Assembly (NCBI GenBank): GCA_033964015.1
Contig: CM066913.1
Location: 23,149,854 to 23,213,853, forward strand
Length of the DNA stretch: 64,000 nt
Direction: 5' to 3'
From: Scolanthus callimorphus
Taxonomy: Eukaryota > Cnidaria > Anthozoa > Actiniaria > Edwardsiidae
This document shows positions 10,646 through 23,073 of the stretch, piece after piece (within the stretch, counting starts at the first letter, position 1; every line of letters begins with the position of its first letter). A program made the translations under genes and the position numbers. The notes beneath the pieces were generated by a model. The model was not told the DNA's origin. It was given only the letters and a program-made list of their open reading frames with translations, and did not search any database.

Positions 10646-10718
10646 CGCCCAACGTGGGGCTCGAACCCACGACCCTGAGATTAAGAGTCTCATGCTCTAC
10701 CGACTGAGCTAGCCGGGC
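10646..10718 (-). tRNA. tRNA-Lys(CUU), unit 5
   Basis: Consensus copy with intact boxes A and B, discriminator G. Confidence 0.95.
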
Positions 10719-11416
10719 CGCTCACATCAAATACTGCTCTTGAAAACAAAGTGATTACGCACTGCTTGTGATAGAGAAAACGTTAAAACATCGAAACAGT
10801 AATGATGCGGCCCCTTCTACGAAGTTCGTAGCGCCCTTCGCGAGGCAGCAAAAAAACGCAAACATCGTTTTCTTCTTAAACAGAGATTTCCGAGTCGAAT
10901 AGAGCGACATCTGAGAGGCAGTGGTCATCCCCTTACAATACTAACAACGAGGGCCATGTGTTAGAAGACTGTAACAGGTCAATGTGCTACCCTCGATAAA
11001 ATAAGGATTATCGTATCGTATGGTATCGTAGAGTCTGAATCTTGTACGACATGAGGACGTCTCATCGATCACCCCAAGCATCTATGCTTAATCTTTAAAT
11101 GCTTAAAAAATAACCCTAATCTAGCTGATGTCTAGATGACGAGCGGAGGCCCCAAACAATTTAAGATCACATGGGACTCTGATTCCTGGAAGACAGCGTA
11201 GAGCGGACGAATTGAAAGCGATCAGATTTAGCGCTTCTCACAAATTTCTTCGTGGCGCAATGGAGAAAAGCAGTTGTAAACGCAAAAGGCGCATGTCTTC
11301 CGCACTTACTTGGGATAACATTGAAACCATCAACATCGTTGATTGGAGAGATTATAGCCAAAAATAAAATGATAATTGGTATGGGCAGGGCAGAATACAA
11401 AAGGTAAAGAGGTAAA

Positions 11417-11488
11417 TGCGTCGGCCGGGAATCGAACCCGGGTCAACTGCTTGGAAGGCAGCTATGCTCACCACTATACCACCGACGC
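11417..11488 (-). tRNA. tRNA-Gly(UCC), unit 6
   Basis: Consensus copy. Its flanks carry the 'even' diagnostic bases of the dimer (TAATCTTTAAATGC on the left, CATGCGGAATC on the right). Confidence 0.95.
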
Positions 11489-12337
11489 CTCAGATGCGCA
11501 AAGTTTAGTGATCAAATCAAAACATGTTTCTGTTGTCGCTGATTTGTGTCCCTTCGTCTCAATTAATTGGGAACAAAATCATTCGCGAGCAACAATGATG
11601 ATATGCAGCAAATCTATACGGCAGTGGGCTTGCATCCATCAGGATTCGACAGTAACGCGCACGGGTACATCGTACCATGACACCAGGAACCCATCAATAG
11701 GAGTCTCCATCTACTCCACTTAGTCCACACACATGCATGCGGAATCTATTTTTAGACTGTGGATTTTGAATTTTAACGGCAAATTGGATTTGATGTGCTG
11801 GTTTCAACGCGTGCACTCTTTATTTTGAGAGAGGGGCCATAATTTTCACCAATATGACAACTAATTAACGCAGGTTTAAAAAATCTAAAAGAAGTAAAGA
11901 AAAACTATTGGGCTTATCTCCCGTGTAAAAACCTGTCATTGCTCACAAACTGCGTCACAAAGCTTCCTTTGTTTGGTAGAACGAATCATGATGAAATAAG
12001 AACTGAACAAAAAGGTGTCCTCTGGAAATGGTTATTACACAGGAGTTAACCCAACTATTGTACTCTTGTGCTTGGCTGCCAACTAATAGGTGATGGAGAA
12101 TGCTTTAGATGGGCTAGTCGTGGCCAGCATGATAGTGTTGCCAGTATAAAGCAATGTAGAAATCGATTATAAAGAACAATGACTTGGTACAACGTACTAA
12201 AAAGGAAGACATTGATCTAAGAAACTTCTCGGAAGTTCGGCGTGTGAGGTAGGCGACTGTTTTTTCTTTTAGCTGAGGCTGAAAACAAACATTCTACTAC
12301 GCCGTGGTAGTTAGACAAACGACTAAAATAAAGACTA

Positions 12338-12410
12338 CGCCCAACGTGGGGCTCGAACCCACGACCCTGAGATTAAGAGTCTCATGCTCTACCGACTGAG
12401 CTAGCCGGGC
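12338..12410 (-). tRNA. tRNA-Lys(CUU), unit 6
   Basis: Consensus copy, 73 nt, anticodon CUU. Confidence 0.95.
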
Positions 12411-13108
12411 CGCTCACATCAAATGCTGCTCTTGAAAACAAAGTGATTACGCACTGCTTGTGATAGAGAAAACATGAAAACATCGATACAGTAATGATGC
12501 GGCCCCTTCTACGAAGTTCGTAGCGCCCTTCGCGAGGCAGCAAAAAAACGCAAACATCGTTTTCTTCTTAAACAGAGATTTCCGAGTCGAATAGAGCGAC
12601 ATCTGAGAGGCAGTGGCCATCCCCTTACAATACTAACAACGAGGGCCATGTGTTAGAAGACTGTAACAGGTCAATGTGCTACCCTCGATAAAATAAGGAT
12701 TATCGTATCGTATGGTATCGTAGAGTCTGAATCTTGTACGACATGAGGACGTCTCATCGATCACCCCAAGCATCTATGCTTAATGTTTAAATGCTTAAAA
12801 AATGACCCTAATCTAGCTGATGGCTAGATGACGAGCGGAGGCCCCAAACAATTTAAGATCACATGGGACTCTGATTCCTGGAAGACAGCGTAGAGCGGAC
12901 GAATTAAGAGCGATCAGATTTAGCGCTTCTCACAAATTTCTTCGTGGCGCAATGGAGAAAAGCAGTTGTAAACGCAAAAGGCGCATGTCTTCCGCACTTA
13001 CTTGGGATAACATTGAAACCATCAACATTGTTGATTGGAGAGATTATAGCCAAAAATAAAATGATAATTGGTATGGGCAGGGCAGAATACAAAAGGTAAA
13101 GAGGTAAA

Positions 13109-13180
13109 TGCGTCGGCCGGGAATCGAACCCGGGTCAACTGCTTGGAAGGCAGCTATGCTCACCACTATACCACCGACGC
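13109..13180 (-). tRNA. tRNA-Gly(UCC), unit 7
   Basis: Consensus copy. Its flanks repeat the 'odd' diagnostic bases seen at unit 5 (TAATGTTTAAATGC, CATGCAGAATC), 3,384 bp from that copy. Confidence 0.95.
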
Positions 13181-14030
13181 CTCAGATGCGCAAAGTTTAG
13201 TGATCAAATCAAAACATGTTTCTGTTGTCGCTGATTTGTGTCCCTTCGTCTCAATTAATTGGGAACAAAATCATTCGCGAGCAACAATGATGATATGCAG
13301 CAAATCTATACGGCAGTGGGCTTGCATCCATCAGGATTCGACAGTAACGCGCACGGGTACATCGTACCATGACACCAGGAACCCATCAATAGGAGTCTCC
13401 ATCTACTCCACTTAGTCCACACACATGCATGCAGAATCTATTTTTAGACTGTGGATTTTGAATTTTAACGGCAAATTGGATTTGATGTGCTGGTTTCAAC
13501 GCGTGCACTCTTTATTTTGAGAGAGGGGCCATAATTTTCACCAATATGACAACTAATTAACGCAGGTTTAAAAAATCTAAAAGAAGTAAAGAAAAACTAT
13601 TGGGCTTATCTCCCGTGTAAAAACCTGTCATTGCTCACAAACTGCGTCACAAAGCTTCCTTTGTTTGGTAGAACGAATCATGATGAAATAAGAACTGAAC
13701 AAAAAGGTGTCCTCTGGAAATGGTTATTACACAGGAGTTAACCCAACTATTGTACTCTTGTGCTTGGCTGCCAACTAATAGGTGATGGAGAATGCTTTAG
13801 ATGGGCTAGTCGTGGCCAGCATGATAGTGTTGCCAGTATAAAGCAATGTAGAAATCGATTATAAAGAACAATGACTTGGTACAACGTACTAAAAAAGGAA
13901 GACATTGATCTAAGAAACTTCTCGGAAGTTCGGCGTGTGAGGTAGGCGACTGTTTTTTCTTTTAGCTGAGGCTGAAAACAAACATTCTACTACGCCGTGG
14001 TAGTTAGACAAACGACTAAAATAAAGACTA

Positions 14031-14103
14031 CGCCCAACGTGGGGCTCGAACCCACGACCCTGAGATTAAGAGTCTCATGCTCTACCGACTGAGCTAGCCG
14101 GGC
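14031..14103 (-). tRNA. tRNA-Lys(CUU), unit 7
   Basis: Consensus copy with intact internal promoter. Confidence 0.95.
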
Positions 14104-14799
14104 CGCTCACATCAAATGCTGCTCTTGAAAACAAAGTGATTACGCACTGCTTGTGATAGAGAAAACGTTAAAACATCGAAACAGTAATGATGCGGCCCCT
14201 TCTACGAAGTTCGTAGCGCCCTTCGCGAGGCAGCAAAAAACGCAAACATCGTTTTCTTCTTAAATAGAGATTTCCGAGACGAATAGAGCGACATCTGAGA
14301 GGCAGTGGCCATCCCCTTACAATACTAACAACGAGGGCCATGTGTTAGAAGACTGTAACAGGTCAATGTGCTACCCTCGATAAAATAAGGATTATCGTAT
14401 CGTATGGTATCGTAGAGTCTGAATCTTGTACGACATGAGGACGTCTCATCGATCACCCCAAGCATCTATGCTTAATCTTTAAATGCTTAAAAATAACCCT
14501 AATCTAGCTGATGTCTAGATGACGAGCGGAGGCCCCAAACAATTTAAGATCACATGGGACTCTGATTCCTGGAAGACAGCGTAGAGCGGACGAATTAAGA
14601 GCGATCAGATTTAGCGCTTCTCACAAATTTCTTCGTGGCGCAATGGAGAAAAGCAGTTGTAAACGCAAAAGGCGCATGTCTTCCGCACTTACTTGGGATA
14701 ACATTGAAACCATCAACATCGTTGATTGGAGAGATTATAGCCAAAAATAAAATGATAATTGGTATGGGCAGGGCAGAATACAAAAGGTAAAGAGGTAAA

Positions 14800-14871
14800 T
14801 GCGTCGGCCGGGAATCGAACCCGGGTCAACTGCTTGGAAGGCAGCTATGCTCACCACTATACCACCGACGC
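14800..14871 (-). tRNA. tRNA-Gly(UCC), unit 8
   Basis: Consensus copy with 'even' dimer flanks, 3,383 bp from the unit 6 copy. Confidence 0.95.
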
Positions 14872-15720
14872 CTCAGATGCGCAAAGTTTAGTGATCAAAT
14901 CAAAACATGTTTCTGTTGTCGCTGATTTGTGTCCCTTCGTCTCAATTAATTGGGAACAAAATCATTCGCGAGCAACAATGATGATATGCAGCAAATCTAT
15001 ACGGCAGTGGGCTTGCATCCATCAGGATTCGACAGTAACGCGCACGGGTACATCGTACCATGACACCAGGAACCCATCAATAGGAGTCTCCATCTACTCC
15101 ACTTAGTCCACACACATGCATGCGGAATCTATTTTTAGACTGTGGATTTTGAATTTTAACGGCAAATTGGATTTGATGTGCTGGTTTCAACGCGTGCACT
15201 CTTTATTTTGAGAGAGGGGCCATAATTTTCACCAATATGACAACTAATTAACGCAGGTTTAAAAAATCTAAAAGAAGTAAAGAAAAACTATTGGGCTTAT
15301 CTCCCGTGTAAAAACCTGTCATTGCTCACAAACTGCGTCACAAAGCTTCCTTTGTTTGGTAGAACGAATCATGATGAAATAAGAACTGAACAAAAAGGTG
15401 TCCTCTGGAAATGGTTATTACACAGGAGTTAACCCAACTATTGTACTCTTGTGCTTGGCTGCCAACTAATAGGTGATGGAGAATGCTTTAGATGGGCTAG
15501 TCGTGGCCAGCATGATAGTGTTGCCAGTATAAAGCAATGTAGAAATCGATTATAAAGAACAATGACTTGGTACAACGTACTAAAAAGGAAGACATTGATC
15601 TAAGAAACTTCTCGGAAGTTCGGCGTGTGAGGTAGGCGACTGTTTTTTCTTTTAGCTGAGGCTGAAAACAAACATTCTACTACGCCGTGGTAGTTAGACA
15701 AACGACTAAAATAAAGACTA

Positions 15721-15793
15721 CGCCCAACGTGGGGCTCGAACCCACGACCCTGAGATTAAGAGTCTCATGCTCTACCGACTGAGCTAGCCGGGC
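15721..15793 (-). tRNA. tRNA-Lys(CUU), unit 8
   Basis: Consensus copy. The next unit to the right is the one interrupted by the first 3.8-kb insert, so the following Gly gene lies 4.5 kb away instead of 0.7 kb. Confidence 0.95.
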
Positions 15794-17979
15794 CGCTCAC
15801 ATCAAATGCTGCTCTTGAAAACAAAGTGATTACGCACTGCTTGTGATAGAGAAAACGTCAAAACATCGAAACAGTAATGATGCGGCCCCTTCTACGAAGT
15901 TCGTAGCGCCCTTCGCGAGGCAGCAAAAAAACGTAAACATCGTTTTCTTCTTAAACAGAGATTTCCGAGTCGAATAGAGCGACATCTGAGAGGCAGTGGC
16001 CATCCCCTTACAATACTAACAACGAGGGCCATGTGTTAGAAGACTGTAACAGGTCAATGTGCTACCCTCGATAAAATAAGGATTATCGTATCGTATGGTA
16101 TCGTAGAGTCTGAATCTTGTACGACATGAGGACGTCTCATCGATCACCCCAAGCATCTATGCTTAATGTTTAAATGCTTAAAAAATGACCCTAATCTAGC
16201 TGATGTCTAGATGACGAGCGGAGGCCCCAAACAATTTAAGATCACATGGGACTCTGATTCCTGGAAGACAGCGTAGAGCGGACGAATTGAAAGCGATCAG
16301 ATTTAGCGCTTCTCACAAATTTCTTCGTGGCGCAATGGAGAAAAGCAGTTGTAAACGCAAAAGGCGCATGTTTTCTGCACTTACTTGGGATAACATTGAA
16401 ACCATCAACATCGTTGATTGGAAAGATTATAGCCAAAAATAAAATGATAATTTCATTCTCCTTCACCAGTTCATCCGAATGAAAAATATTTTCCCTTTCC
16501 TTCTGCATGACTATTAATAAAAGACAACACAGTTATACGTTTTTTAAACGTTTGGCAGCTTGGTTCAGGTCTGAACAAGGCACCGTTACGCTGATTTATT
16601 GCAAATGATTACAAGTATATCTAAATATATTGTTTGCTACTGAAAAGCCTGCGAGGTGCAGTTCTTTTACATACATGCTATTCGCTAGATCTGATTTACA
16701 ATGGCCATTTTAGAGGCGCTCTCTTGATAGACAACCAGTCACATACGCTATTGTACAATCGAAGTTGCACTGCCTAACCCGGAAACTGTGTAAACCGAAC
16801 ATGTCTGTTTTGTGTCCAGTGTCCTAAAGCTTGAGAAGTGACTTGAAACATTCACGAAATAATGTATGACATTTTCCTTTTCCCTACTTCTTGTATTTGT
16901 TGATAGACTTTAAATACGATACATTCGTAAATATATAGTCAGGATATACACAATGATTAGACGATGTCTGCGTCGACTAAATAACGACTTTTCATAGAGC
17001 CAACTAAGCACGAAACATTTTTAAATGGCTTTGAGAAAGTCTAATAGACATCTTGTCCTTCCCTGAATACATTAGTCTTGCTTTCTGGTAGTTTTACTAT
17101 AATATGACCAGGAAAAGCGGTGATGTCGCATGCCCTTATTTTAAGGAGCTTCTCAGAACGAAAAAGCCCTGCAACGATAAACACATTTAGTAATACGTAA
17201 ATATTTCAGTGAAGCTTGATCCGTAGCATATATTCATATCTTGAATTAGGCAAAACATACTCCTTTACCCTATATAATTGGTTTTAATCTATATCTTTCT
17301 TCAACTTGTACTAAATTGCAACAGATACTTGCAACCTACGCCGGGGATTGTGCGAAAGGTAGATGGCTAGCATTTCCATGCATCTCTTGGAAGTCTAAGC
17401 GCACATTTCTCTTGTATTATAAGCACGCGTGGATGGCGCAGCGCTGGAATGGAATCTAAAAAAAAAACGTTTAGCAAAATTGTAACAACAAATTATAAGA
17501 ACATTGCAAAGTCTCAGATCATACCATTACATGCGAACAAGTATGCATCTTTTTTTTTTTTTTTTTTTTTTTTTTAATGCACCCATCAGCTCCTTTGGCC
17601 TCGTTGCACTAAATCAGTAAAGCGATACATCACTCGACATCGCTATTTGTCAATCGACTTCAAATAATTACATGTAAGTAATCTAAAAGAAAAAATCATA
17701 GCGCCATGGTATGGCTAGGTTAATAACCTTGTATTATAATGATATGATCACCCTTGTGTCATTCACCAAGTGGTGAGCGGTTACCTAACGAGACCTTGTT
17801 CACGGCCGGGCGCCATCTTGGCCGCCAGGAATAAACTGTAGTGAGGTGAAAACATCTCTTTGTCATCTTTACACAATGGCGTAGTACAAAATTAAACAAC
17901 AAATCCAAATACGCAAATCTTCAGATTTCTTACATAAAATGCGGAACTGCCATGCATCCAAACACTCGTCACAATTTCT

Positions 17980-18200
17980 ATGCAGCGAATGTGTCACTCG
18001 ACTTCGCTCCTACAATTTGCCAATCAGCTCTTAGCATCAATTTCGATGAAGCGGATGTGTCACTCGACTTCGCTCCTACAATTTGCCAATCAGCTCTTTT
18101 CGATGCAGCGAATGTGTCACTCGACTTCGCTCCCACAATTGCCAATCAGCTCTTAGCATCAATTTCGATGCAGCGAATGTGTTACTCGACTTCAATATTA
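17980..18200. repeat. 66-bp minisatellite in insert copy A
   Basis: Repeats of GCAGCGAATGTGTCACTCGA, then a CCAATCAG-containing segment. Because the period is a multiple of three, a plus-strand frame (17952-18209) reads as 22-residue repeats, but there is no supporting start context or homology, so I treat it as chance. Copy A lacks about 9 bases in one monomer compared with copies B (23478-23700) and C (34321-34545). Confidence 0.75.
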
Positions 18201-18228
18201 AATCAATAGAATAGTCTAATAATTAAAA

Positions 18229-19790
18229 TTATGTCATTATTCTCCATGCAACGATATTTCCATTCCAATTACTAGAGCCAATGACAGACCTTTCATTTCT
18301 ACCATGAATACAAGCTTCTCTTCCGACAAAATAACGACAGCCACGAATGAAAACTAGAATACTTAACCATAATAATGGCCAAAAACTGGCAGATGGCCAT
18401 GCAGGAACAACTAATGTGATTGATACATGTTGCCTATAAACAAAATTCAAAATGGCCGTGGAAGACAATCCTTTCTCCTCTCGTGCGTGAAAAAACAGCA
18501 ATTTATCACCTTTTTATTTTTATCATTGCTTGTTATTCAATGTGTGACCAGCTCATTGTGACAATTGCAATAATTTCTGTAATTTTCCTGTTATTACGCT
18601 AGAACTTACTTCGATTACACAATATTCATTAATGTGAAAAGAACATTCCAAATCTTTGCAGCAGCAATGGAGATTGACAAAAACTGGTCATTAGATTGGG
18701 CAATCGAACTACGACTGGACTAATAATATATATTATAGATACCACGAAACGAATGGTTCTCTGCTGAAAAATCAATTGCAGCTATATAGTATTGTTCATA
18801 ACTCTTGTTGCTTTCTCGATCCTTCTGATGAACAATGTCAAGTCATTCCAAACAAATCCATCTCTTGAATGATACGCAGCATAACAAGAGATATAACATA
18901 CCAATTATCCGAATACACAAAATCTGAAAACGTTGATGAACAAGAAGAGCGCGTTTCTCCATTGGGAAAAATCCATGCAAAACCTAAATATGGTCTGTGG
19001 AAAGATATCTAGATGGTCATATCCACTTTAGAAATCAAATACACAGCAAATTATGTTCCAGAATGGAGAAACTCAAAATGTTTGATGTAATTTTGATACT
19101 TGAATTTGAATTTGTACAAACACCTGTTGATCAATCGATCGATAATAAGCCTATTTAATTCTTTCCCCATGGTTGGATGGAGACAGACATCGATATTGTA
19201 AACACATTCACTTCAACTTCAAAAATTATATCACCAAGCAAAAGTTCCTGAACAGATTCAATTCAACTACAAAATATTTGTGCAAAAAGCGCACAGAATT
19301 ATTGTTTTAGAAGGATTAAAGAGATACTTTCTTATAGGCCGATGGCCTTGATGAGGTCATTGTTTACATTCACGAAATTTAAAATGCTGTATCTAGGCTC
19401 GTTCAAGCTTTTCAAAATTGTGTGAAATCATTTAGGCAAAAACGCATACATGTTTCCTCTAAATTGTACAAGGGACTAACATTCAAAACTTCAGCAAAAC
19501 ACCATTTTTCCACGGCGTTGAACATAAATCTCAACCTTTGGTTGTTGTTGTTCGCGTTCAGATCGCAGACCATCTAGTTTTCCCGTAAAAGCAGTCATAC
19601 CATTATCATTGATAGTTCCCTCTACTCGGACGTTCTGATTCTGAACATTGCTTAATATGCTAATGAGCTCAAAATACCTATCCTGTATTTGGCAGAAATA
19701 ATGAATTCTGGTGCTACTATATTTCCATAACGGTTGGTATGCTTTTAACTGACCTTGCACATTGCAAACAATGTTGTTATTACATATGAC
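18229..19790 (-). pseudogene. Decayed DIRS/Ngaro-like reverse transcriptase-RNase H, copy A
   Basis: Fragments in several minus-strand frames appear in the order expected for a tyrosine-recombinase retrotransposon polyprotein. First comes GQLKAYQPLW (about 19750), resembling the RT N-terminal GRL...W region. Next are VSIQPWGK (about 19180) and KFKYQNYIKHF (about 19100). SGYDHLDIFP (18998-19027) follows, like the RT motif FDLKSGYHHVDI, and then YLGFAW (18973-18990). VVPAWPSASFWPLL (about 18370-18415) comes last and resembles the segment after RNase H in these elements. Stops and frameshifts separate the pieces, so it is inactive. Motif comparison is from memory of the family; the split between DIRS and Ngaro is not resolved. 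Confidence 0.6.
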
Positions 19791-20306
19791 TCCCGCTCCC
19801 CATCATGTAAATAGTACCTCCAGTTCTTGACTCATTATTGCTCATTATTACAATTCGTCATCTTCATTTTCCCGTTCCTGACTTATCTGATGTTGTAGTC
19901 ATTATTTCTACACAAGCGTAACCCAGCAAAGTGGTGCTTGTTGGAATTCCTGCATTGCGCGTTGAGAAGCGTACGTCATTTGGTCTATAAAAATAGAAAA
20001 TACAATTAAGAATGGAAAACAATAAAACATTTTAAACGGCCTAGCAATGGTAAACCAATAATAACTGCAAGAAAAAAAAAAAAAAATAGCGTAAGCTGTA
20101 ACGTGCCGTGTGAACCTGAAACCTGGATACTATAGACTTCTTCCATGCTCCTTATAAACCTGAAAACTTGTTAGTCTAAACTAACAAAGTTAGATGCCAT
20201 TACATAACTTCATACATACCAAACATGACTTTACGTCATGCTACGAAAACAATGGAAAATACATTTGGTATGGGCAGGGCAGAATACAAAAGGTAAAGAT
20301 TTTCAA

Positions 20307-20378
20307 TGCGTTGGCCGGGAATCGAACCCGGGTCAACTGCTTGGAAGGCAGCTATGCTCACCACTATACCACCGACGC
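20307..20378 (-). tRNA. tRNA-Gly(UCC), unit 9, C5-A68 acceptor mismatch
   Basis: Anticodon UCC and both promoter boxes are intact, but the 3' acceptor strand reads CCAACGC against 5' GCGTCGG, leaving C5 opposite A68. The identical mismatch occurs in the other two Gly genes that follow an insert (31157 and 36651). A T68-to-C change on the other strand would restore pairing, so this may be one half of a compensatory pair. Confidence 0.85.
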
Positions 20379-21215
20379 CTCAGATGCGCAAAGTTTAGTG
20401 ATCAAATCAACACATGTTTCTGTTGTCGCTTCGTCTCAATTAAATGGGAACAAAATCATTCGCGAGCAACAATGATGATATGCAGCAAATCTATACGGCA
20501 GTGGGCTTGCATCCATCAGGATTCGACAGTAACGCGCACGGGTACATCGTACCATGACACCAGGAACCCATCAATAGGAGTCTCCATCTACTCCACTTAG
20601 TCCAGACACATGCATGCAGAATCTATTTTTAGACTGTGGATTTTGAATTTAAACGGCAAATTGGATTTGATGTGCTGGTTTCAACGCGTGCACTCTTTAT
20701 TTTGAGAGAGGGGCCATAATTTGTACCAATATGACAACTAATTAACGCAGGTTTAAAAAATCTAAAAGAAGTAAAGAAAAACTATTGGGCTTATCTCCCG
20801 TGTAAAAACCTGTCATTGCTCACAAACTGCGTCACAAAGCTTCCTTTGTTTGGTAGAACGAATCATGATGAAATAAGAACTGAACACAAAGGTGTCCTCT
20901 GGAAATGGTTATTACACAGGAGTTAACCCAACTATTGTACTCTTGTGCTTGGCTGCCAACTAATAGGTGATGGAGAATGCTTTAGATGGGGTAGTCGTGG
21001 CCAGCATGATAGTGTTGCCAGTATAAAGCAATGTAGAAATCGATTATAAAGAACAATGACTTGGTACAACGTACTAAAAAAGGAAGACATTCATCTAAGA
21101 AACTTCTCGGAAGTTCGGCGTGTGAGGTAGGCGACTGTTTTTTCTTTTAGCTGAGGCTGAAAACAAACATTCTACTACGCCGTGGTAGTTAGACAAACGA
21201 CTAAAATAAAGACTA

Positions 21216-21288
21216 CGCCCAACGTGGGGCTAGAACCCACGACCCTGAGATTAAGAGTCTCATGCTCTACCGACTGAGCTAGCCGGGC
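21216..21288 (-). tRNA. tRNA-Lys(CUU), unit 9, G57T variant
   Basis: Box B reads GGTTCTAGCC, with the invariant purine 57 of the T loop changed to T. This alters the TFIIIC B-box core and the D-loop/T-loop contact. The same change is in units 11 and 12 but not in unit 10. Confidence 0.85.
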
Positions 21289-23042
21289 CGCTCACATCAA
21301 ATGCGGCTCTTGAAAACAAAGTGATTACGCACTGCTTGTGATAGAGAAAACGTTAAAACATCGAAACAGTAATGATGCGGCCCCTTCTACGAAGTTCGTA
21401 GCGCCCTTCGCGAGGCAGCAAAAAAACGTAAACATCGTTTTCTTCTTAAACAGAGATTTCCGAGTCGAATAGAGCGACATCTGAGAGGCAGTGGCCATCC
21501 CCTTACAATACTAACAACGAGGGCCATGTGTTAGAAGACTGTAACAGGTCAATGTGCTACCCTCGATAAAATAAGGATTATCGTATCGTATGGTATCGTA
21601 GAGTCTGAATCTTGTACGACATGAGGACGTCTCATCGATCACCCCAAGCATCTATGCTTAATGTTTAAATGCTTAAAAAATGACCCTAATCTAGCTGATG
21701 TCTAGATGACGAGCGGAGGCCCCAAACAATTTAAGATCACATGGGACTCTGATTCCTGGAAGACAGCGTAGAGCGGACGAATTGAAAGCGATCAGATTTA
21801 GCGCTTCTCACAAATTTCTTCGTGGCGCAATGGAGAAAAGCAGTTGTAAACGCAAAAGGCGCATGTTTTCTGCACTTACTTGGGATAACATTGAAACCAT
21901 CAACATCGTTGATTGGAAAGATTATAGCCAAAAATAAAATGATAATTTCATTCTCCTTCACCAGTTCATCCGAATGAAAAATATTTTCCCTTTCCTTCTG
22001 CATGACTATTAATAAAAGACAACACAGTTATACGTTTTTTAAACGTTTGGCAGCTTGGTTCAGGTCTGAACAAGGCACCGTTACGCTGATTTATTGCAAA
22101 TGATTACAAGTATATCTAAATATATTGTTTGCTACTGAAAAGCCTGCGAGGTGCAGTTCTTTTACATACATGCTATTCGCTAGATCTGATTTACAATGGC
22201 CATTTTAGAGGCGCTCTCTTGATAGACAACCAGTCACATACGCTATTGTACAATCGAAGTTGCACTGCCTAACCCGGAAACTGTGTAAACCGAACATGTC
22301 TGTTTTGTGTCCAGTGTCCTAAAGCTTGAGAAGTGACTTGAAACATTCACGAAATAATGTATGACATTTTCCTTTTCCCTACTTCTTGTATTTGTTGATA
22401 GACTTTAAATACGATACATTCGTAAATATATAGTCAGGATATACACAATGATTAGACGATGTCTGCGTCGACTAAATAACGACTTTTCATAGAGCCAACT
22501 AAGCACGAAACATTTTTAAATGGCTTTGAGAAAGTCTAATAGACATCTTGTCCTTCCCTGAATACATTAGTCTTGCTTTCTGGTAGTTTTACTATAATAT
22601 GACCAGGAAAAGCGGTGATGTCGCATGCCCTTATTTTAAGGAGCTTCTCAGAACGAAAAAGCCCTGCAACGATAAACACATTTAGTAATACGTAAATATT
22701 TCAGTGAAGCTTGATCCGTAGCATATATTCATATCTTGAATTAGGCAAAACATACTCCTTTACCCTATATAATTGGTTTTAATCTATATCTTTCTTCAAC
22801 TTGTACTAAATTGCAACAGATACTTGCAACCTACGCCGGGGATTGTGCGAAAGGTAGATGGCTAGCATTTCCATGCATCTCTTGGAAGTCTAAGCGCACA
22901 TTTCTCTTGTATTATAAGCACGCGTGGATGGCGCAGCGCTGGAATGGAATCTAAAAAAAAAACGTTTAGCAAAATTGTAACAACAAATTATAAGAACATT
23001 GCAAAGTCTCAGATCATACCATTACATGCGAACAAGTATGCA

Positions 23043-23073
<31 letters not shown>

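Larger units (their letters stand above)
4017..16452 (-). repeat. tRNA array, units 2 to 8 and start of unit 9
   Basis: Head-to-tail units with Gly gene starts at 4651, 6343, 8034, 9725, 11417, 13109 and 14800, spaced 1,691-1,692 bp. Spacers hold no supported gene. They contain the 142-bp MITE, a 15-bp palindrome CTACGAAGTTCGTAG, and the hairpin-prone CTACTACG(T/C)CGTGGTAG just beyond the Lys 3' end. Units 2-4 resemble unit 1. Units 5-8 form a second subfamily recognised by CTCCCGTGTAAAAACC and GTAGAGTCTGAATC, with alternating diagnostic bases (dimer of about 3,383 bp). Confidence 0.95.
16453..20264 (-). repeat. 3.8-kb insert, copy A, carrying a decayed retroelement
   Basis: Splits an array unit between AAAATGATAATT and TTGGTATGGG, which are contiguous in normal units. 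At most 2-3 bp (TT) could be a target duplication. The right half holds reverse-transcriptase remnants (separate entry). The left half, 16453-17940, shows no gene; it is AT-rich with a T26 run at 17550-17575. A 66-bp minisatellite lies at 17980-18200. No terminal inverted repeat was found. Copies B (21948-31114) and C (32798-36608) share both junctions, so one insertion event was amplified with its flanking tRNA unit. Confidence 0.85.
20265..21947 (-). repeat. tRNA array segment between inserts A and B
   Basis: One array unit, subfamily of units 5-13, holding the unit 9 Gly and Lys genes and the 142-bp MITE. The 30 bases before the Gly gene differ from the rest of the array (AAAGATTTTCAATGCGTTGG instead of AAAGAGGTAAATGCGTCGG); this diagnostic is shared only by the three insert-linked units. 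Confidence 0.9.

Noticed and set aside
16453..20264. The 3.8-kb insert as a Helitron or TIR transposon
   Set aside because: The left end begins TC but the right end lacks the CTRR and hairpin expected of Helitrons, and no matching inverted termini were found.
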